This document shows, piece by piece, positions 49,030 through 59,540 of a DNA stretch of 64,000 nucleotides. How positions within the stretch are numbered: the first letter of the stretch is position 1; each line of letters opens with the position of its first letter. Position numbers and translations under genes: made by a program. The notes under the pieces were generated by a model. That model saw nothing but the letters and a program-made list of their open reading frames with translations. It searched no databases and was not told the DNA's origin. This DNA comes from Williamsia sp. 1135 (GTDB taxonomy: Bacteria; Actinomycetota; Actinomycetes; Mycobacteriales; Mycobacteriaceae), in contig NZ_MJEI01000087.1 of NCBI RefSeq assembly GCF_002095395.1, forward strand, positions 1 through 64,000. Direction: 5' to 3'.

Positions 49030-52000
49030 CAGCCCGTCATCGAGACCTGGCTGATCGCACCCTGATAGCGGCCGTTGTCGTTGCGCGGCAACGACGTCAA
49101 CCACACGAGTACGTACTTGGACGGCCCGGCGCCCGTGATCGGGATGCGTGTCTCCTGCGCCTCCAGGGTGGCCGCGCCGACCCGGCGGGTGGTCTCGAAA
49201 GCGGCCTGCGGATTGTCGGCGGTCCGGATCTCCACTTGGATTCCCGGGGTGGGTGTCCGGATGACGACCTCGGTGAGGGTGGCGTCGCGCTCGAGGGTGA
49301 ACATCAGACCGAGACCGGGTTTGAGGTTGCCGAACCTGGGTCCGCCGCGGTACTCGTCTGTCTGCCAGGGTGGTGCCTGCCCGCTGATGACGTTGTTCAG
49401 ATTCTGCCTGCTGTCGGGCTCCTGATCGGAGTAGTCCAGCATCGAGACCGCGGCCAGGGGTATCGGAGCTGCTGCCGCCGGGGCACCTTCGGCTCCGGAG
49501 GCCGGTGCCGACGAGGAGAAGATGGAGTCGATGTCGGGTGTCGAGTCGTCGGCGCCGAAAGAATTGCTCGCCCACACGACCAGCGCGATGACCAGGAACA
49601 GCGTCAACAGCGCGGCGCCGGCGATGGTAGCGATCATCCGCACCGAACGCGGCTTCTTCTGTTCTGTTCCACCCGAGCCCAACATGCGCGGCTTCGCTCG
49701 CGGAGTCGAGCTGACGGGGGCTCCCCCGGGCCCGACCTGCGCAATGAGGTCGGTCTTCTGATCGAGCACCGTTGCCTGGTCGAGAACGTGCTGAACCGTT
49801 GCTGCCGTTCGGATCCCGCTGTTGCCCTCCAGCGCCCGCGCCGCGACGGCGGAGATCTCGAACGGCACATCCGGTCGTTCGGCGCGCGGTTCGCGTGGCA
49901 GGTTGTCCGGCCCGGGGGCCGCGGGGGGCAGGCCACCGACCGGCTCGTTCGACTTGCGGCTCGTGGCCAGGGTCGAGCCGGTGTCGGGGTCCAGCGGCCA
50001 GCGGGCGAGCAGGAGCGCGTACAGCACTGCGCCGAGTCCACGGACGTCGGTCGACTTGTCGGAGTCGACGAGCGTGCCGGGGAACGCCACGAAGGCGTTG
50101 CCCTCCTGGCTGATCCGGATGCGCTCGGGGTGGTCGATCGAGAGTGCGCCCCCGTTGCGGTGTGCGGATTCGGCCGCGGCCGCGAGCGCGCGGACGGCCC
50201 TGGCGGCGCCGACCGGTGAGGGGCCTGACTTCGCGACGTCGGCCAGCGACGAACTCGGAACCCATTCGGCCACAACGATTCCACCGGAGGAGCCGCGCAC
50301 GACGTCGAGGACGCGCGCGATCCCGGGTGAATTGATCCGGCCGAGTCGCAGGGTGCGGGACAGGACCGCCTGGGGTCCTTCGTCGCGAGGATCGATGCGG
50401 ACACCGGGTTCCGGTGGCGGTGCGACCTGCTGGGCATCGACGAATGTCAGCGCGACATCACGATCGAGGTTGATGTCGCGGGCCTGCCAGAACTGCAGAC
50501 CGCGCGCCCCGCCGTGGTGCTGCAGCAATCGGTACCGCCCGCCCGCCACGGCGGCTCCCGGTAGGAGTCGGGGCCCTCTGCGCGAACGCAAGTCGGGCAC
50601 CGGGCGGTCGGGCGCCGGCGCCACACCTTCTCTCGGGCGTGGCTGCTCGGCTTTCGCCTTCGTGGTCGGCTGATCGTCGCTGCCGCCTCCGGTCCGCGAA
50701 GCCGCGGTGGTAGGTGCGGGCCCTGCGGCGGGCGGTTTGTCGGCATCCTGATTCGTCATCGCACCTACTCCTCTCCTTCGATAGCGCAAGTCGGCGGGCG
50801 CCCGGACATCCATCCCGGCCGCGCCACCACTGGTGACCGAATAGGCCTGCCAGCTCGATGTCCCCCGGTCGAAACGTCGGATGACTTCGACTTGACCAGA
50901 ATACGGAACGGATTCGTCGGCCGAGATCCGCGGGAACTGGACGGTCATGGTGGCCGCGCCGTCGGTGTCCGGTTCGGGTGCCGGAGCGATGGCCGGGATG
51001 AACCGGCCGAGCAGCCGGCGCACGGCGACCACCACGGCCAGCACGTCGGGGACCCGGAGCAGGGTGAGCACGGTGTAGGTCAGGCCGATGGCGACCACCG
51101 CGACCAGGAACAGGTACGCGACCGATCCGAGCTTGCCGTGCTCGGTTGACATCCGGTGCAGCCCCGACACTTCCGCCAGGCCCCAGACCAGTGCACTGCA
51201 GGCGACGGAGGCGCCGATGGTCCACAGGACCGTGCGGCCCACGTTGTCCATCCGGGCCCCGCCCAGTCGACTACGGAGCAGGTAGTGGCCGACGATCGCG
51301 CCGACCAGATAACCCAGTCCGTTGGACAGCGCCAACCACCGGATCACCGCGTCCGGATCGTCGAACAGGACGGGCCCGAGATACGACGACGCGACCTTCA
51401 CGGCGGTGATACCGATCACCATGTACGTCGGGGTCCAGGCGTCCTCGCGGGCATAGAAGACGCGTAGCTGCACCAGGGTCATCGCGTACGGGATCATCGT
51501 GAAGGCGCCCCAGGAGAGCACGCTGCCCAGCTGCGATGCGGTGTCGGCGTCGAACTTGCCGAAGTTGAACACGGCGATACCGATGGCCGGTCCGAAGAAC
51601 GTCATGAACGCGATGATCGGGACCATCGACACCATCGTCAGCCGGGTGGCAAGGGAGAGATCGTCGACCACGGCATGGGTGTCGTCGGCGGCGGCGTTGC
51701 GGGAGAGCCGCGGCATGATCGCGGTCAGGATCGTCACCCCGAGCACGCCGTACGGTAGCTGCAGCAGCTGCCACTGGGTGGCATAGACGCTGACGCCTGC
51801 CTCACTGGCACTCGACGCGATCCGGTAGGTGACGATGAGGCCGACCTGGAGCACGGCAACGTAGATCACGATGGCCAGCGCCATGTTGCCGAACTTCCGC
51901 AGCCGCGCGTCCAGCCCCCACTGCAGGCGCAGTTTCACGCCGCTGCGGCGGATGGCCGGTACCAGGACCATTGTCTGGGCCACCACGCCGAGCGTGGTGC

Positions 52001-52649
52001 CGACACCGAGGATGAGGAGTTTGGTGTCTCCCATCCGGACCGGGTTCAGAGAGATGTCCCCCGGCGCCGCCGCGTACGCGATCAGGGTCGTGATCTGCAC
52101 GATGTTGTTGAGCACGGGCGCCCACGCACCCGGTTTGAACAGGCCCTTCATGTTCAGGATCGCGATGAACAGAGCCGACAGCCCGTAGAACAGCACGGAG
52201 GGCAGCAGCAAGAAGGCCAGTGCGGTCGCGAGATCTCGGTTGACCTTGCCGTCACCCAGATTGAGGATCGTCAGCGCCGGTGCCGCGACGAGAGCGAGCA
52301 GTGTTGCGGCACCCAGCACCACGACGGTGAGGGTGAAGATGCGGTTGACGAAGCCCGCTCCCCCGTCCGCGTCCTCGCGTTCGGCCCTGACCAGGACGGG
52401 AATGACGATCGCGGTGAGCACCGCGCCCAGCACGACTTCGGCGACCATGTTCGGCAATACGTACGCGGCCTGGAACGACGACGCGATGGCCGCGCCGAGG
52501 AGCGCGAGCACGAGGACGGTGCGCACGAAACCGGTGATCCGGGAGATGAGGGTTGCGAGCGCGATCGAACCGCTGGTCCGCAGGACGCTGTCGTCGGAGG
52601 GCTGCTTCGGGACCACCGGTGTCGAACTCCGTGATCCTCCCTGGGTCAT
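49029..52649 (-). CDS. murJ: lipid II flippase MurJ fused to pseudokinase and extracellular domain
   Basis: A 1206-aa protein. Residues 1 to about 545 form the MATE-like MviN/MurJ core with about 14 helices, including the RITGFVRTVLVLALLG start. A cytoplasmic linker follows (about 545-690, Pro-rich), then a kinase-like domain (about 690-900) that lacks the VAIK lysine, HRD and DFG motifs. One membrane helix (about 1000-1023) and an extracellular discoidin/carbohydrate-binding-like domain come last. In M. tuberculosis (Rv3910) PknB phosphorylates the pseudokinase, which then recruits FhaA. ATG at 52649 overlaps the DUF6049 stop by 4 bp. Confidence 0.95.
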   Translation of the reverse strand: MTQGGSRSSTPVVPKQPSDDSVLRTSGSIALATLISRITGFVRTVLVLALLGAAIASSFQAAYVLPNMVAEVVLGAVLTAIVIPVLVRAEREDADGGAGFVNRIFTLTVVVLGAATLLALVAAPALTILNLGDGKVNRDLATALAFLLLPSVLFYGLSALFIAILNMKGLFKPGAWAPVLNNIVQITTLIAYAAAPGDISLNPVRMGDTKLLILGVGTTLGVVAQTMVLVPAIRRSGVKLRLQWGLDARLRKFGNMALAIVIYVAVLQVGLIVTYRIASSASEAGVSVYATQWQLLQLPYGVLGVTILTAIMPRLSRNAAADDTHAVVDDLSLATRLTMVSMVPIIAFMTFFGPAIGIAVFNFGKFDADTASQLGSVLSWGAFTMIPYAMTLVQLRVFYAREDAWTPTYMVIGITAVKVASSYLGPVLFDDPDAVIRWLALSNGLGYLVGAIVGHYLLRSRLGGARMDNVGRTVLWTIGASVACSALVWGLAEVSGLHRMSTEHGKLGSVAYLFLVAVVAIGLTYTVLTLLRVPDVLAVVVAVRRLLGRFIPAIAPAPEPDTDGAATMTVQFPRISADESVPYSGQVEVIRRFDRGTSSWQAYSVTSGGAAGMDVRAPADLRYRRRGVGAMTNQDADKPPAAGPAPTTAASRTGGGSDDQPTTKAKAEQPRPREGVAPAPDRPVPDLRSRRGPRLLPGAAVAGGRYRLLQHHGGARGLQFWQARDINLDRDVALTFVDAQQVAPPPEPGVRIDPRDEGPQAVLSRTLRLGRINSPGIARVLDVVRGSSGGIVVAEWVPSSSLADVAKSGPSPVGAARAVRALAAAAESAHRNGGALSIDHPERIRISQEGNAFVAFPGTLVDSDKSTDVRGLGAVLYALLLARWPLDPDTGSTLATSRKSNEPVGGLPPAAPGPDNLPREPRAERPDVPFEISAVAARALEGNSGIRTAATVQHVLDQATVLDQKTDLIAQVGPGGAPVSSTPRAKPRMLGSGGTEQKKPRSVRMIATIAGAALLTLFLVIALVVWASNSFGADDSTPDIDSIFSSSAPASGAEGAPAAAAPIPLAAVSMLDYSDQEPDSRQNLNNVISGQAPPWQTDEYRGGPRFGNLKPGLGLMFTLERDATLTEVVIRTPTPGIQVEIRTADNPQAAFETTRRVGAATLEAQETRIPITGAGPSKYVLVWLTSLPRNDNGRYQGAISQVSMTG

Positions 52650-55162
52650 CGGTGTCCGCCGTCCGGGTGATGGCCACTGCGTTCGGGTGGACTGTGCAGG
52701 GCGCGGGAGTCGGCCATCAGGCGATCTCGCTCGTCGGGCTCAGGTCGGTCGAGGTCAGCCGGGTCCGGCTCACCTCGGAAACGGTGCCACAGACGCCGCC
52801 CGGCCAGGAAGACCAGCAGCACCCCTGCGCAGATCGTGATGATGAAGAGCGGTTTTCCATATGCGTTGGAATGTACTGACAGGTTGATGGGATCGCCCAA
52901 CGGGACGCCGTTCGCGGTCACGAGACCGATCGCGACGGTCATCGATCTCGACCGGTCGGCGCGCGTGGGGACCTGGATCTGGCGGGTGCCATTCGGGGGG
53001 ATCTCGATGACGCCCAGGTCGCCGACGGTCATCCCGTCGGGCACCGCGATGTTCAATCGCACCCGCATCGCCACCGGCAGATCGCTCCGGATGACCAGCA
53101 GCAGCGGGCTGCGTTCGGACGCGAGTGTGAAGCGGCCCCCCGGATCGAGGATGCCCACGCCGTCGCGGATGCTCGCCACCGTGATCGAGACCGCCGAGGT
53201 ACGCATGGTCGCGGCGTGGCCCGCCGCGTGCTGATCCTGCGGGGCCACCGATGCCATCGCGCGCAGCAGATCTTCCCGCAGGGGAGCCATGTAGGCGGCG
53301 GGGGTGATGGGGACATCGGCCCGCTTGGTCATCGAGTCCTGCAGCTCCGAGATCTGCGCGCCGCTGGTGCGCACCGCTGCGATCGCCTGGGGGCTGGGGC
53401 CCACAACCTGCACCGTGCGAGGGGCGACGAGGCCGGCCCCGGTGGGTGTGGAGGAGGCAGTCGCCAGTTCTGCGGCGATGTCGGGCAATGGTCGGGGCAC
53501 CGCCAGGTCGGAACCGAGGAGCATCGTCATCGCCGAGAGCACAGCCTTGGTGTCCTCGGGTGTGGCCGACCACGTCGGTGGTGCGATCAGCACCTCACCG
53601 CGGCCGATCCGGTCGGCGATCGGATCTTCGGGCGGCGGTGTGCTCTGTTGCCGGGTGGCCTGGGGTGTCGCGCCGCTCACCGACGGCGCGAGCGCGGAGA
53701 ACATCAGCGAGGCGATCGCCGTCTGCCTGCGGGCCTGCTCGGAGCCGCGCACCCAGCCCGCACGCTGTGCGTTCGGCGTGACCTGGGCCGAGTGCGGGGT
53801 GGTCCCCACCGCGGCCAGTGCGCTGGCAAGGGCGGGATCGTATGTCTGCGCCGCGAGGTCTGCGCCGAGGGGGTACAGGCCGTCCGGCGAGGTGGGCGAG
53901 GTGTTGGCTACGCCGGAGGCGGCGACGACGGCGCCCTTGGACCCGGTATCGCGGACCAGATCCGCCCCGGCGTCGTCGAGGACACCTGACGCCGGGATGG
54001 CGAGTCCGCGCACACTCTTGACGCCGAGGATGGTGTCGACGATGTCCGCGGGGGCGCGGAGCCCGACCTCGGAGAGGTCTTTGTCCGCCACCTGGGCCAG
54101 GGCGGCGGTGTCCACGTGTGCGAACGACGTCGCGACGACGCACGTCTGGCCTGCCAGGGCGCTGAGCCTGTCGAGGAAAGCGATGGCCTGCGGGGTTCCG
54201 GTGCCTTCACGGGCCGGCCCGGTGGGATCGCCCGGATCGGTGGAGACGAGGTAGGGCTCGGTCATCGCTTGCACGCTGACCAGCAGGTCGGGATCCACCG
54301 CCAGGCACAGGCTGCGGGAGAGCTGGGAGTCGGGATCGTCGGCGTGTACCTGCTCCATCGCCGTGAGCAGATGATCGAGGCGGCCGCCCGGTGAGATCGA
54401 CTGCTGCAAACCGTTGTCCATCAGGCGCACGGTCTCGTCTCCGCCGCCGGTGACGCCGGGTGCGAGCGAGGCCGGGGCGGCGATCGGCCACAACATCGTT
54501 AAGCCGACCGGCGAAGACGTGTCCGGCGGTACGGAGCCGTCTCCCCCGATCGGTGCGGTGGCCGGATCCGTGCCCTGATCAGTGGCCTGGGCCTGGGCCC
54601 GGTCGCGGTCCGGCGGCAGCCCCGTGACGGGCAGCAGTGTGCGCGAGTCGTCGAGTCTGGCCGGCACACCGTAGTCAGGGGTGCCGTTGACATTGATAAG
54701 GATCGGATAGACGCCGGGACTGTCGATCTGAAGACTCGGATCGCCGGAACTGTTGTCCGACAGGTTGATCCGCAGGGTGAACGGGACGGTCTTACCGGGC
54801 GCGAGCTGTTCGGAGATGTCCTGGAACTCGCCGACGACCTCGAAGCTGTTGGCGTCGGCGGACAGGGAGTCCCCGAGTCCCGCGCTGGTGGTCACCTCCG
54901 GTGCCCGTTGCAGACGCATCGCGATGTTGCGGACGGGCCGATCGCCGACGTTGGTGAGGGTGCCACGGGCGGTCACCGTGCCGGGACTGGTGGTGGTGAC
55001 CGTGGAGGGGTCGATCGCGTCGAGCGAGATGTTCAGGAACTCCCCGGTCTCGGATTCTCCGTCGCCCGGTGCGGCGTCGGCGAGTGGTGCCGACCCGATC
55101 GCGAACACCACCGCGAGCACCCCCAGCAGCGCGACCAGCATCCGCATCGATCGGGCCTTCAC
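52646..55162 (-). CDS. secreted/membrane DUF6049 protein (Rv3909-like)
   Basis: An 838-aa protein with a signal peptide (about residues 1-30, [20 protein letters not shown]), a long extracellular region, one C-terminal membrane helix (about 770-792, [20 protein letters not shown]) and a short charged cytoplasmic tail. It is always upstream of murJ in this group, suggesting a part in wall assembly, but function is unknown. GTG at 55162 overlaps the NUDIX stop by 4 bp. Confidence 0.85.
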   Translation of the reverse strand: MKARSMRMLVALLGVLAVVFAIGSAPLADAAPGDGESETGEFLNISLDAIDPSTVTTTSPGTVTARGTLTNVGDRPVRNIAMRLQRAPEVTTSAGLGDSLSADANSFEVVGEFQDISEQLAPGKTVPFTLRINLSDNSSGDPSLQIDSPGVYPILINVNGTPDYGVPARLDDSRTLLPVTGLPPDRDRAQAQATDQGTDPATAPIGGDGSVPPDTSSPVGLTMLWPIAAPASLAPGVTGGGDETVRLMDNGLQQSISPGGRLDHLLTAMEQVHADDPDSQLSRSLCLAVDPDLLVSVQAMTEPYLVSTDPGDPTGPAREGTGTPQAIAFLDRLSALAGQTCVVATSFAHVDTAALAQVADKDLSEVGLRAPADIVDTILGVKSVRGLAIPASGVLDDAGADLVRDTGSKGAVVAASGVANTSPTSPDGLYPLGADLAAQTYDPALASALAAVGTTPHSAQVTPNAQRAGWVRGSEQARRQTAIASLMFSALAPSVSGATPQATRQQSTPPPEDPIADRIGRGEVLIAPPTWSATPEDTKAVLSAMTMLLGSDLAVPRPLPDIAAELATASSTPTGAGLVAPRTVQVVGPSPQAIAAVRTSGAQISELQDSMTKRADVPITPAAYMAPLREDLLRAMASVAPQDQHAAGHAATMRTSAVSITVASIRDGVGILDPGGRFTLASERSPLLLVIRSDLPVAMRVRLNIAVPDGMTVGDLGVIEIPPNGTRQIQVPTRADRSRSMTVAIGLVTANGVPLGDPINLSVHSNAYGKPLFIITICAGVLLVFLAGRRLWHRFRGEPDPADLDRPEPDERDRLMADSRALHSPPERSGHHPDGGHR

Positions 55163-56226
55163 GTGGCGTCAGGTGGGCCGGAGCCGGCCGGCGGACTGTG
55201 CGCAGCCGGTGCGCCCGAGGACTCGTCGCCGTCCCCGCCACGGCCGGCACCGCGACGTCCGCGGCGCCGTCGTCGTCGAGGTTTCGCGACCACCGGCGGC
55301 TCGTTGCGTTTCTGGTTGCGGGCGGCCGCCGCCTTCTCGTAGGCGTTCGGCTCGGTGCGGGCACCCTGCGACTCCGATTCCGCCATGCGGTCCGGATCGG
55401 CGGTCAGTTCGGCGATGACGTCCTCGGCGACCCGTGCGAGCCGGCGTTCGTCGGAGTAGGTCAGTCGTCGGGGCAGATCGGTCAACGGCACCCAGGCCAC
55501 CTCGGCGACCTCGTAGTCGGCGTCAGAGAGTTCTCCGCCGGTGAACCGCATCAAGTAGTGGTGGACGGTCTTGTGGATCCTCTTGCCCTCGCTGACGAAC
55601 CAGTAGTCGATCTTGCCGAGGGGCGCGACGACGTTCCCCTTGATGCCGGTTTCCTCGGCGACCTCGCGAATGGCGGTCTGTTCGGCCGTCTCCCCCGTCT
55701 CGATGTGCCCCTTGGGCAACGACCACATCATCCGGCCGCGACGGTCCACCCGGCCGATGAGGGCGGCGCAACGCTCTTCCCCGGGTCCGTCCAGACCCGA
55801 CACCATCAAGCCACCGGCCGAGGTCTCCCTGACCGTGCGAAGTCGCTGCTTGGCGAGGTTGGCGGGCACCTTCGGTGGTGCCTTGGTCTTGCCGACGTCC
55901 GACGGCTTGACCTGCGCGGTCCTACCCTCGGTGACCGGATTTCCGGCTACCCCGGTCGCTTCACTGCGGGCCGCCTCGGCGCTGCTGTCGGTAGGCCTCG
56001 ACGGTTTGCGGCGTCGGCCGCGGCGCGATCGCCGGGAGCCGCCGCCACTCGACTCGGTCGCCGAGCGCTCGTCGGCCGATTGTTGCTCGCCACCTGCGGG
56101 TTGTTGACGCGGCTCGGTTCCGTTCTGGTTCGCGTTGACATCTCGAGCGGCCCCGCGCCTACCGCCGCGCCTGCGCCGTGGGCGCCGGGCGACGTCCCTG
56201 TTCGGCTCGGTGGGTTCGGCTGACAC
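55159..56226 (-). CDS. MutT4-like NUDIX hydrolase with disordered basic flanks
   Basis: A 355-aa protein. Residues 1 to about 130 are disordered and rich in Arg, Pro and Ser ([26 protein letters not shown]). The NUDIX domain (about 155-285) contains the box [20 protein letters not shown] followed by TGI, and WSLPKG before it. The tail is again Arg-rich ([16 protein letters not shown]). Corresponds to Rv3908 (MutT4). Basic flanks suggest nucleic-acid contact (inference). GTG at 56226; a longer upstream frame overlaps the divergent cca gene and is rejected. Confidence 0.88.
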   Translation of the reverse strand: MSAEPTEPNRDVARRPRRRRGGRRGAARDVNANQNGTEPRQQPAGGEQQSADERSATESSGGGSRRSRRGRRRKPSRPTDSSAEAARSEATGVAGNPVTEGRTAQVKPSDVGKTKAPPKVPANLAKQRLRTVRETSAGGLMVSGLDGPGEERCAALIGRVDRRGRMMWSLPKGHIETGETAEQTAIREVAEETGIKGNVVAPLGKIDYWFVSEGKRIHKTVHHYLMRFTGGELSDADYEVAEVAWVPLTDLPRRLTYSDERRLARVAEDVIAELTADPDRMAESESQGARTEPNAYEKAAAARNQKRNEPPVVAKPRRRRRRGRRGAGRGGDGDESSGAPAAHSPPAGSGPPDAT

Positions 56227-56341
56227 CCAATAGATGCTAGTCGTGTGTAACCCACTGTTTGCTCCAGCGTGGCCGTTGGACCATGCCGGGAGACGAAGCC
56301 GGAGGCGGAGGTCGGGGTCTTCGTCGGTACTCTGGCGTTTC

Positions 56342-57811
56342 GTGACAACTCCTGCTGATTCCACAGATGACCTGGCCGCCGCCGAACGACGGACCAGGTT
56401 GCTGGCTGCGGCTGCGGTCTCGCTAAGGAGTCTGTCGGACGTGCTCGACCCGCTCGGAGCGCGATTCGCGGCAGCGGGTTTCGAGCTGTATCTCGTCGGG
56501 GGCCCGGTGCGTGACGCGGTGCTGGGGCGTCTCACGAACGACCTCGACTTCACCACCGACGCCCGGCCCGACAAGGTCAAGGAACTGCTGCACGGCTGGG
56601 CGGAGGCGATCTGGGACACCGGCATCGATTTCGGCACCATCAGCGCTGCCAAGGCCGGGCACCAGATCGAGATCACGACCTTCCGGGCCGATTCTTACGA
56701 CCGGGTCGGGCGCAATCCCGAGGTGCGGTTCGGTGACCGTCTCGAAGACGACCTGATCCGCCGCGACTTCTCCATGAACGCGATGGCGGTGAAGATCGGC
56801 GCCGACGGCAGTCAAGAGTTCGTAGACCCTCTCGGCGGCCTGGACGCTCTGCTCGCCGGGGTGATCGACACGCCCGCGGCGCCCGAGGACTCCTTCAACG
56901 ACGATCCGTTGCGGATGCTGCGCGGCGTCCGATTCGTCTCGCAGCTCGGGTTCTCCCTCTCCCCCGGCGTGTTCGCTGCGACGGTCCGGATGGCCGCGCA
57001 GATCGACCGCATCACGGTCGAGCGGGTCGCGGCCGAGCTCGACAAGCTGATCCTCGGCGAGCATGCCGTCGAGGGCGTCGACATGCTGTGTGAAACGGGT
57101 CTGGCCGAACGCGTGATGCCCGAGATCCCCGGGATGAAGTTGGCGATCGACGAACACCACCAGCACAAGGACGTCTACACCCACTCCCTCACGGTGCTCT
57201 CGCAGGCGATCGATCTCGAGGACGGCGATCCCGACCTGGTGCTGCGGTGGGCTGCGATCCTCCACGACATCGGCAAACCGGGTACGCGCAGGCATGAACC
57301 CAATGGCGGCGTCAGTTTCCATCACCACGAGGTCGTCGGCGCAAAGATGGTGCGCAAACGGTTGCGTGCGCTGAAGTATCCGAAGGCCGTGATCGAAGAC
57401 GTGGCCAATCTGGTGTTCCTGCACCTGCGATTCCACGGATACGGCGAGGGCCAGTGGACCGACTCCGCAGTGCGCCGCTATGTGACGGACGCCGGTGAAC
57501 TCCTCCCCCGGCTCCACAAGCTCGTGCGTGCGGACTGCACCACCCGGAACAAGCGCCGGGCGCAGCGACTGCAGCAGAACTACGACAACCTCGAGGCCCG
57601 GATCGACAAGATCGCCGAGGCGGAGGATCTCGCACGTGTCCGGCCTGACCTCGACGGCAACGCGATCATGGAGCTGCTCGGGCTGCCGCCGGGTCCACAG
57701 GTCGGTAAGGCGTGGCGATACCTGAAAGAACTCCGCCTCGACCGGGGGCCCATGTCACATGACGAGGCCGAAGAGGCCCTCCGGCAGTGGTGGGCGGAGC
57801 AGCAGGACTGA
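56342..57811 (+). CDS. cca: CCA tRNA nucleotidyltransferase
   Basis: Adds or repairs the 3' CCA of tRNAs; needed here because the tRNA genes in this window lack encoded CCA. The 489-aa protein has the nucleotidyltransferase core [15 protein letters not shown] with DLDFTTDA, the [10 protein letters not shown] motif, and an HD domain ([25 protein letters not shown]). GTG at 56342 is chosen because the upstream frame overlaps the divergent NUDIX start. Synteny (Rv3907c, pcnA) agrees. Confidence 0.94.
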   Translation: MTTPADSTDDLAAAERRTRLLAAAAVSLRSLSDVLDPLGARFAAAGFELYLVGGPVRDAVLGRLTNDLDFTTDARPDKVKELLHGWAEAIWDTGIDFGTISAAKAGHQIEITTFRADSYDRVGRNPEVRFGDRLEDDLIRRDFSMNAMAVKIGADGSQEFVDPLGGLDALLAGVIDTPAAPEDSFNDDPLRMLRGVRFVSQLGFSLSPGVFAATVRMAAQIDRITVERVAAELDKLILGEHAVEGVDMLCETGLAERVMPEIPGMKLAIDEHHQHKDVYTHSLTVLSQAIDLEDGDPDLVLRWAAILHDIGKPGTRRHEPNGGVSFHHHEVVGAKMVRKRLRALKYPKAVIEDVANLVFLHLRFHGYGEGQWTDSAVRRYVTDAGELLPRLHKLVRADCTTRNKRRAQRLQQNYDNLEARIDKIAEAEDLARVRPDLDGNAIMELLGLPPGPQVGKAWRYLKELRLDRGPMSHDEAEEALRQWWAEQQD

Positions 57812-57817
57812 CGATGT

Positions 57818-58624
57818 CTAGGTGAGCGAGACCAGCTGACCGAGATCGTCGCTGGGGAGCTCACCGTCGACGACCGCGGTGACGGTCGCGTTGTTCAGCA
57901 CGATGCCGCCCTTGTGGTTGTCGAGGAACGCGGTGTCGGCGGCGTCGCGGCCGGTGGCGATCCGGATCAGGGTCTGCCGCGGCGCGAGACAGGTCGCATC
58001 CACCACGCGCCACTGGCCGTCGACGAAAGCCTCGGCGACGGCGTGGAAGTCCATGGGGTCGCAGCCCGGTGCATAGACCGCCACCAGCCGCGCCGGCACG
58101 TTCACCGCTCGCAGCGATGCGACGACGAGATGTGCGTAGTCGCGGCACACCCCGGCTCCGGCGAGCAGCGTGTCGGCAGCGCCGTCGATGGGATCGCTCG
58201 AACCGGGCACGTAGTCGAGATGCGTTCCCACCCAGGCCGATACCTTCTCAAGCAACTTGGCCGGTTCGGTGATGTCGCCGAATTGCTTTGCGGCAAAACC
58301 GAAGAACTTGTCCGCCTCGGCATAACGGCTGGGCCGCAGGTAAAGCGACAGATCGTAGTCGGACACCGGTGCGGGCTCGGTGTTGCCGATCACGGTCGCC
58401 TCGTACTTGGCCTGCAGGTTGCCGACGCCGGCGTGCATCATGTGGATGCGGTTGCCGTGGGCGCCACTGATCTCGCGGACGTCCAGGGGCTTGCCGTCGA
58501 GGAGGAACGACAGCGACTCGGTCACCTCGGTACCCGGATGGGGCGCGATCGCGATCTGGAACTCCAGATCGGTCTCACCGGTGATGTCGACGTCGAGGTG
58601 GGCAGATACGTCACGTTTGAGCAC
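57818..58624 (-). CDS. transglutaminase-like family protein
   Basis: A 268-aa protein with an N-terminal beta domain and a transglutaminase-like cysteine-protease core. The predicted triad is Cys in GAGVCRDYAHL, His in DPMDFHAVAEAF and Asp in VVDATCLAP. No signal peptide, so cytoplasmic. Homologues are uncharacterised. GTG at 58624 overlaps the preceding lipid-kinase-like gene by 14 bp, so it is third in a coupled operon. Confidence 0.87.
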   Translation of the reverse strand: MLKRDVSAHLDVDITGETDLEFQIAIAPHPGTEVTESLSFLLDGKPLDVREISGAHGNRIHMMHAGVGNLQAKYEATVIGNTEPAPVSDYDLSLYLRPSRYAEADKFFGFAAKQFGDITEPAKLLEKVSAWVGTHLDYVPGSSDPIDGAADTLLAGAGVCRDYAHLVVASLRAVNVPARLVAVYAPGCDPMDFHAVAEAFVDGQWRVVDATCLAPRQTLIRIATGRDAADTAFLDNHKGGIVLNNATVTAVVDGELPSDDLGQLVSLT

Positions 58625-59540
58625 GGGACTCCTTCGAGGGGATACGAGGTACCAGGAAGGTTACGGCACCGGGGAGGGTTTCGATGGTCGCGGGAAGCAT
58701 GCCGACCCGATCGCCGTCGGCGTAGATGGGCGCAGCGGGCTCGCATTCGAGCACGATCTTGCGGCCCCGCAGTTGTTCGACCTCGGGCCGGTGAATGTGT
58801 TTGCCGCTGTACACCGTTGGGAAGAGCGTGAGCAGGCGCAGTCGGGAGCCGCTGAGTACGAGCGTGAGGTCGAGCAGCCCGTCGTCGATGATGGCGTCAG
58901 GTGTGATCTGCATCCCTCCGCCGTACGAACGGGTGTTGCCTACCGATGCCAGGACGAGATCGCGTTCGATGGTGGTGCCGTCGACGGTGATCCGGTAGTG
59001 GAATGGCTTCAGCTTGGCGATCTCGGCCACGGCGGCGATCGGATACCGCAACTGGCCCTTCGGCCGCGCCAGCATGTTCGCCCGCTCGGTGACCAGCGCA
59101 TCGAGCCCGGTCGCTGCGACCGTTCCGAACACGGAGGTACTGCCATCGGCGAGAGTGATCTGGGCAAGATCGATGCTGCGTTCGTGACCGGCGCCGATGA
59201 TCGCCGCGGCGGCGACCGGGTCGTCGATCGGGATACCAAGTGCGCGTGCGTGATCGTTGCCGGTGCCGGCTGGCATGAGGCCGATGGACGTACCGGTCCC
59301 CCGCACCGCCTCCAGCGCCATTCTGATACTCCCGTCGCCGCCGATGACCACGACGGCGTCGTGATCGGACCGGGCGGCGGTGTGCGCCAGCTCCTGCGCG
59401 TGGGTCGCGTCGCGGCCGATCATCTCGGTGACGTCGAGGCCGTGGGCACCGAGCGCCCCCAGTGCGGTCTCGGCGGCACCGGCTCCGAGACCGTGACGTG
59501 CGGAAGGGTTGATCAGTGCGGCAATGCGCCGGATGGTCAT
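58611..59540 (-). CDS. diacylglycerol/sphingosine kinase-like (YegS/DagK) protein
   Basis: A 309-aa lipid-kinase-fold protein. The catalytic domain shows AALINPSARHGLG at the N-terminus, VVIGGDGSIRMALEAV and GLMPAGTGNDHARALGIP, the GGDG and GTGND motifs of the family. It probably phosphorylates a lipid alcohol. ATG at 59540 overlaps the upstream FAD-enzyme stop by 4 bp. Confidence 0.9.
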   Translation of the reverse strand: MTIRRIAALINPSARHGLGAGAAETALGALGAHGLDVTEMIGRDATHAQELAHTAARSDHDAVVVIGGDGSIRMALEAVRGTGTSIGLMPAGTGNDHARALGIPIDDPVAAAAIIGAGHERSIDLAQITLADGSTSVFGTVAATGLDALVTERANMLARPKGQLRYPIAAVAEIAKLKPFHYRITVDGTTIERDLVLASVGNTRSYGGGMQITPDAIIDDGLLDLTLVLSGSRLRLLTLFPTVYSGKHIHRPEVEQLRGRKIVLECEPAAPIYADGDRVGMLPATIETLPGAVTFLVPRIPSKESRAQT

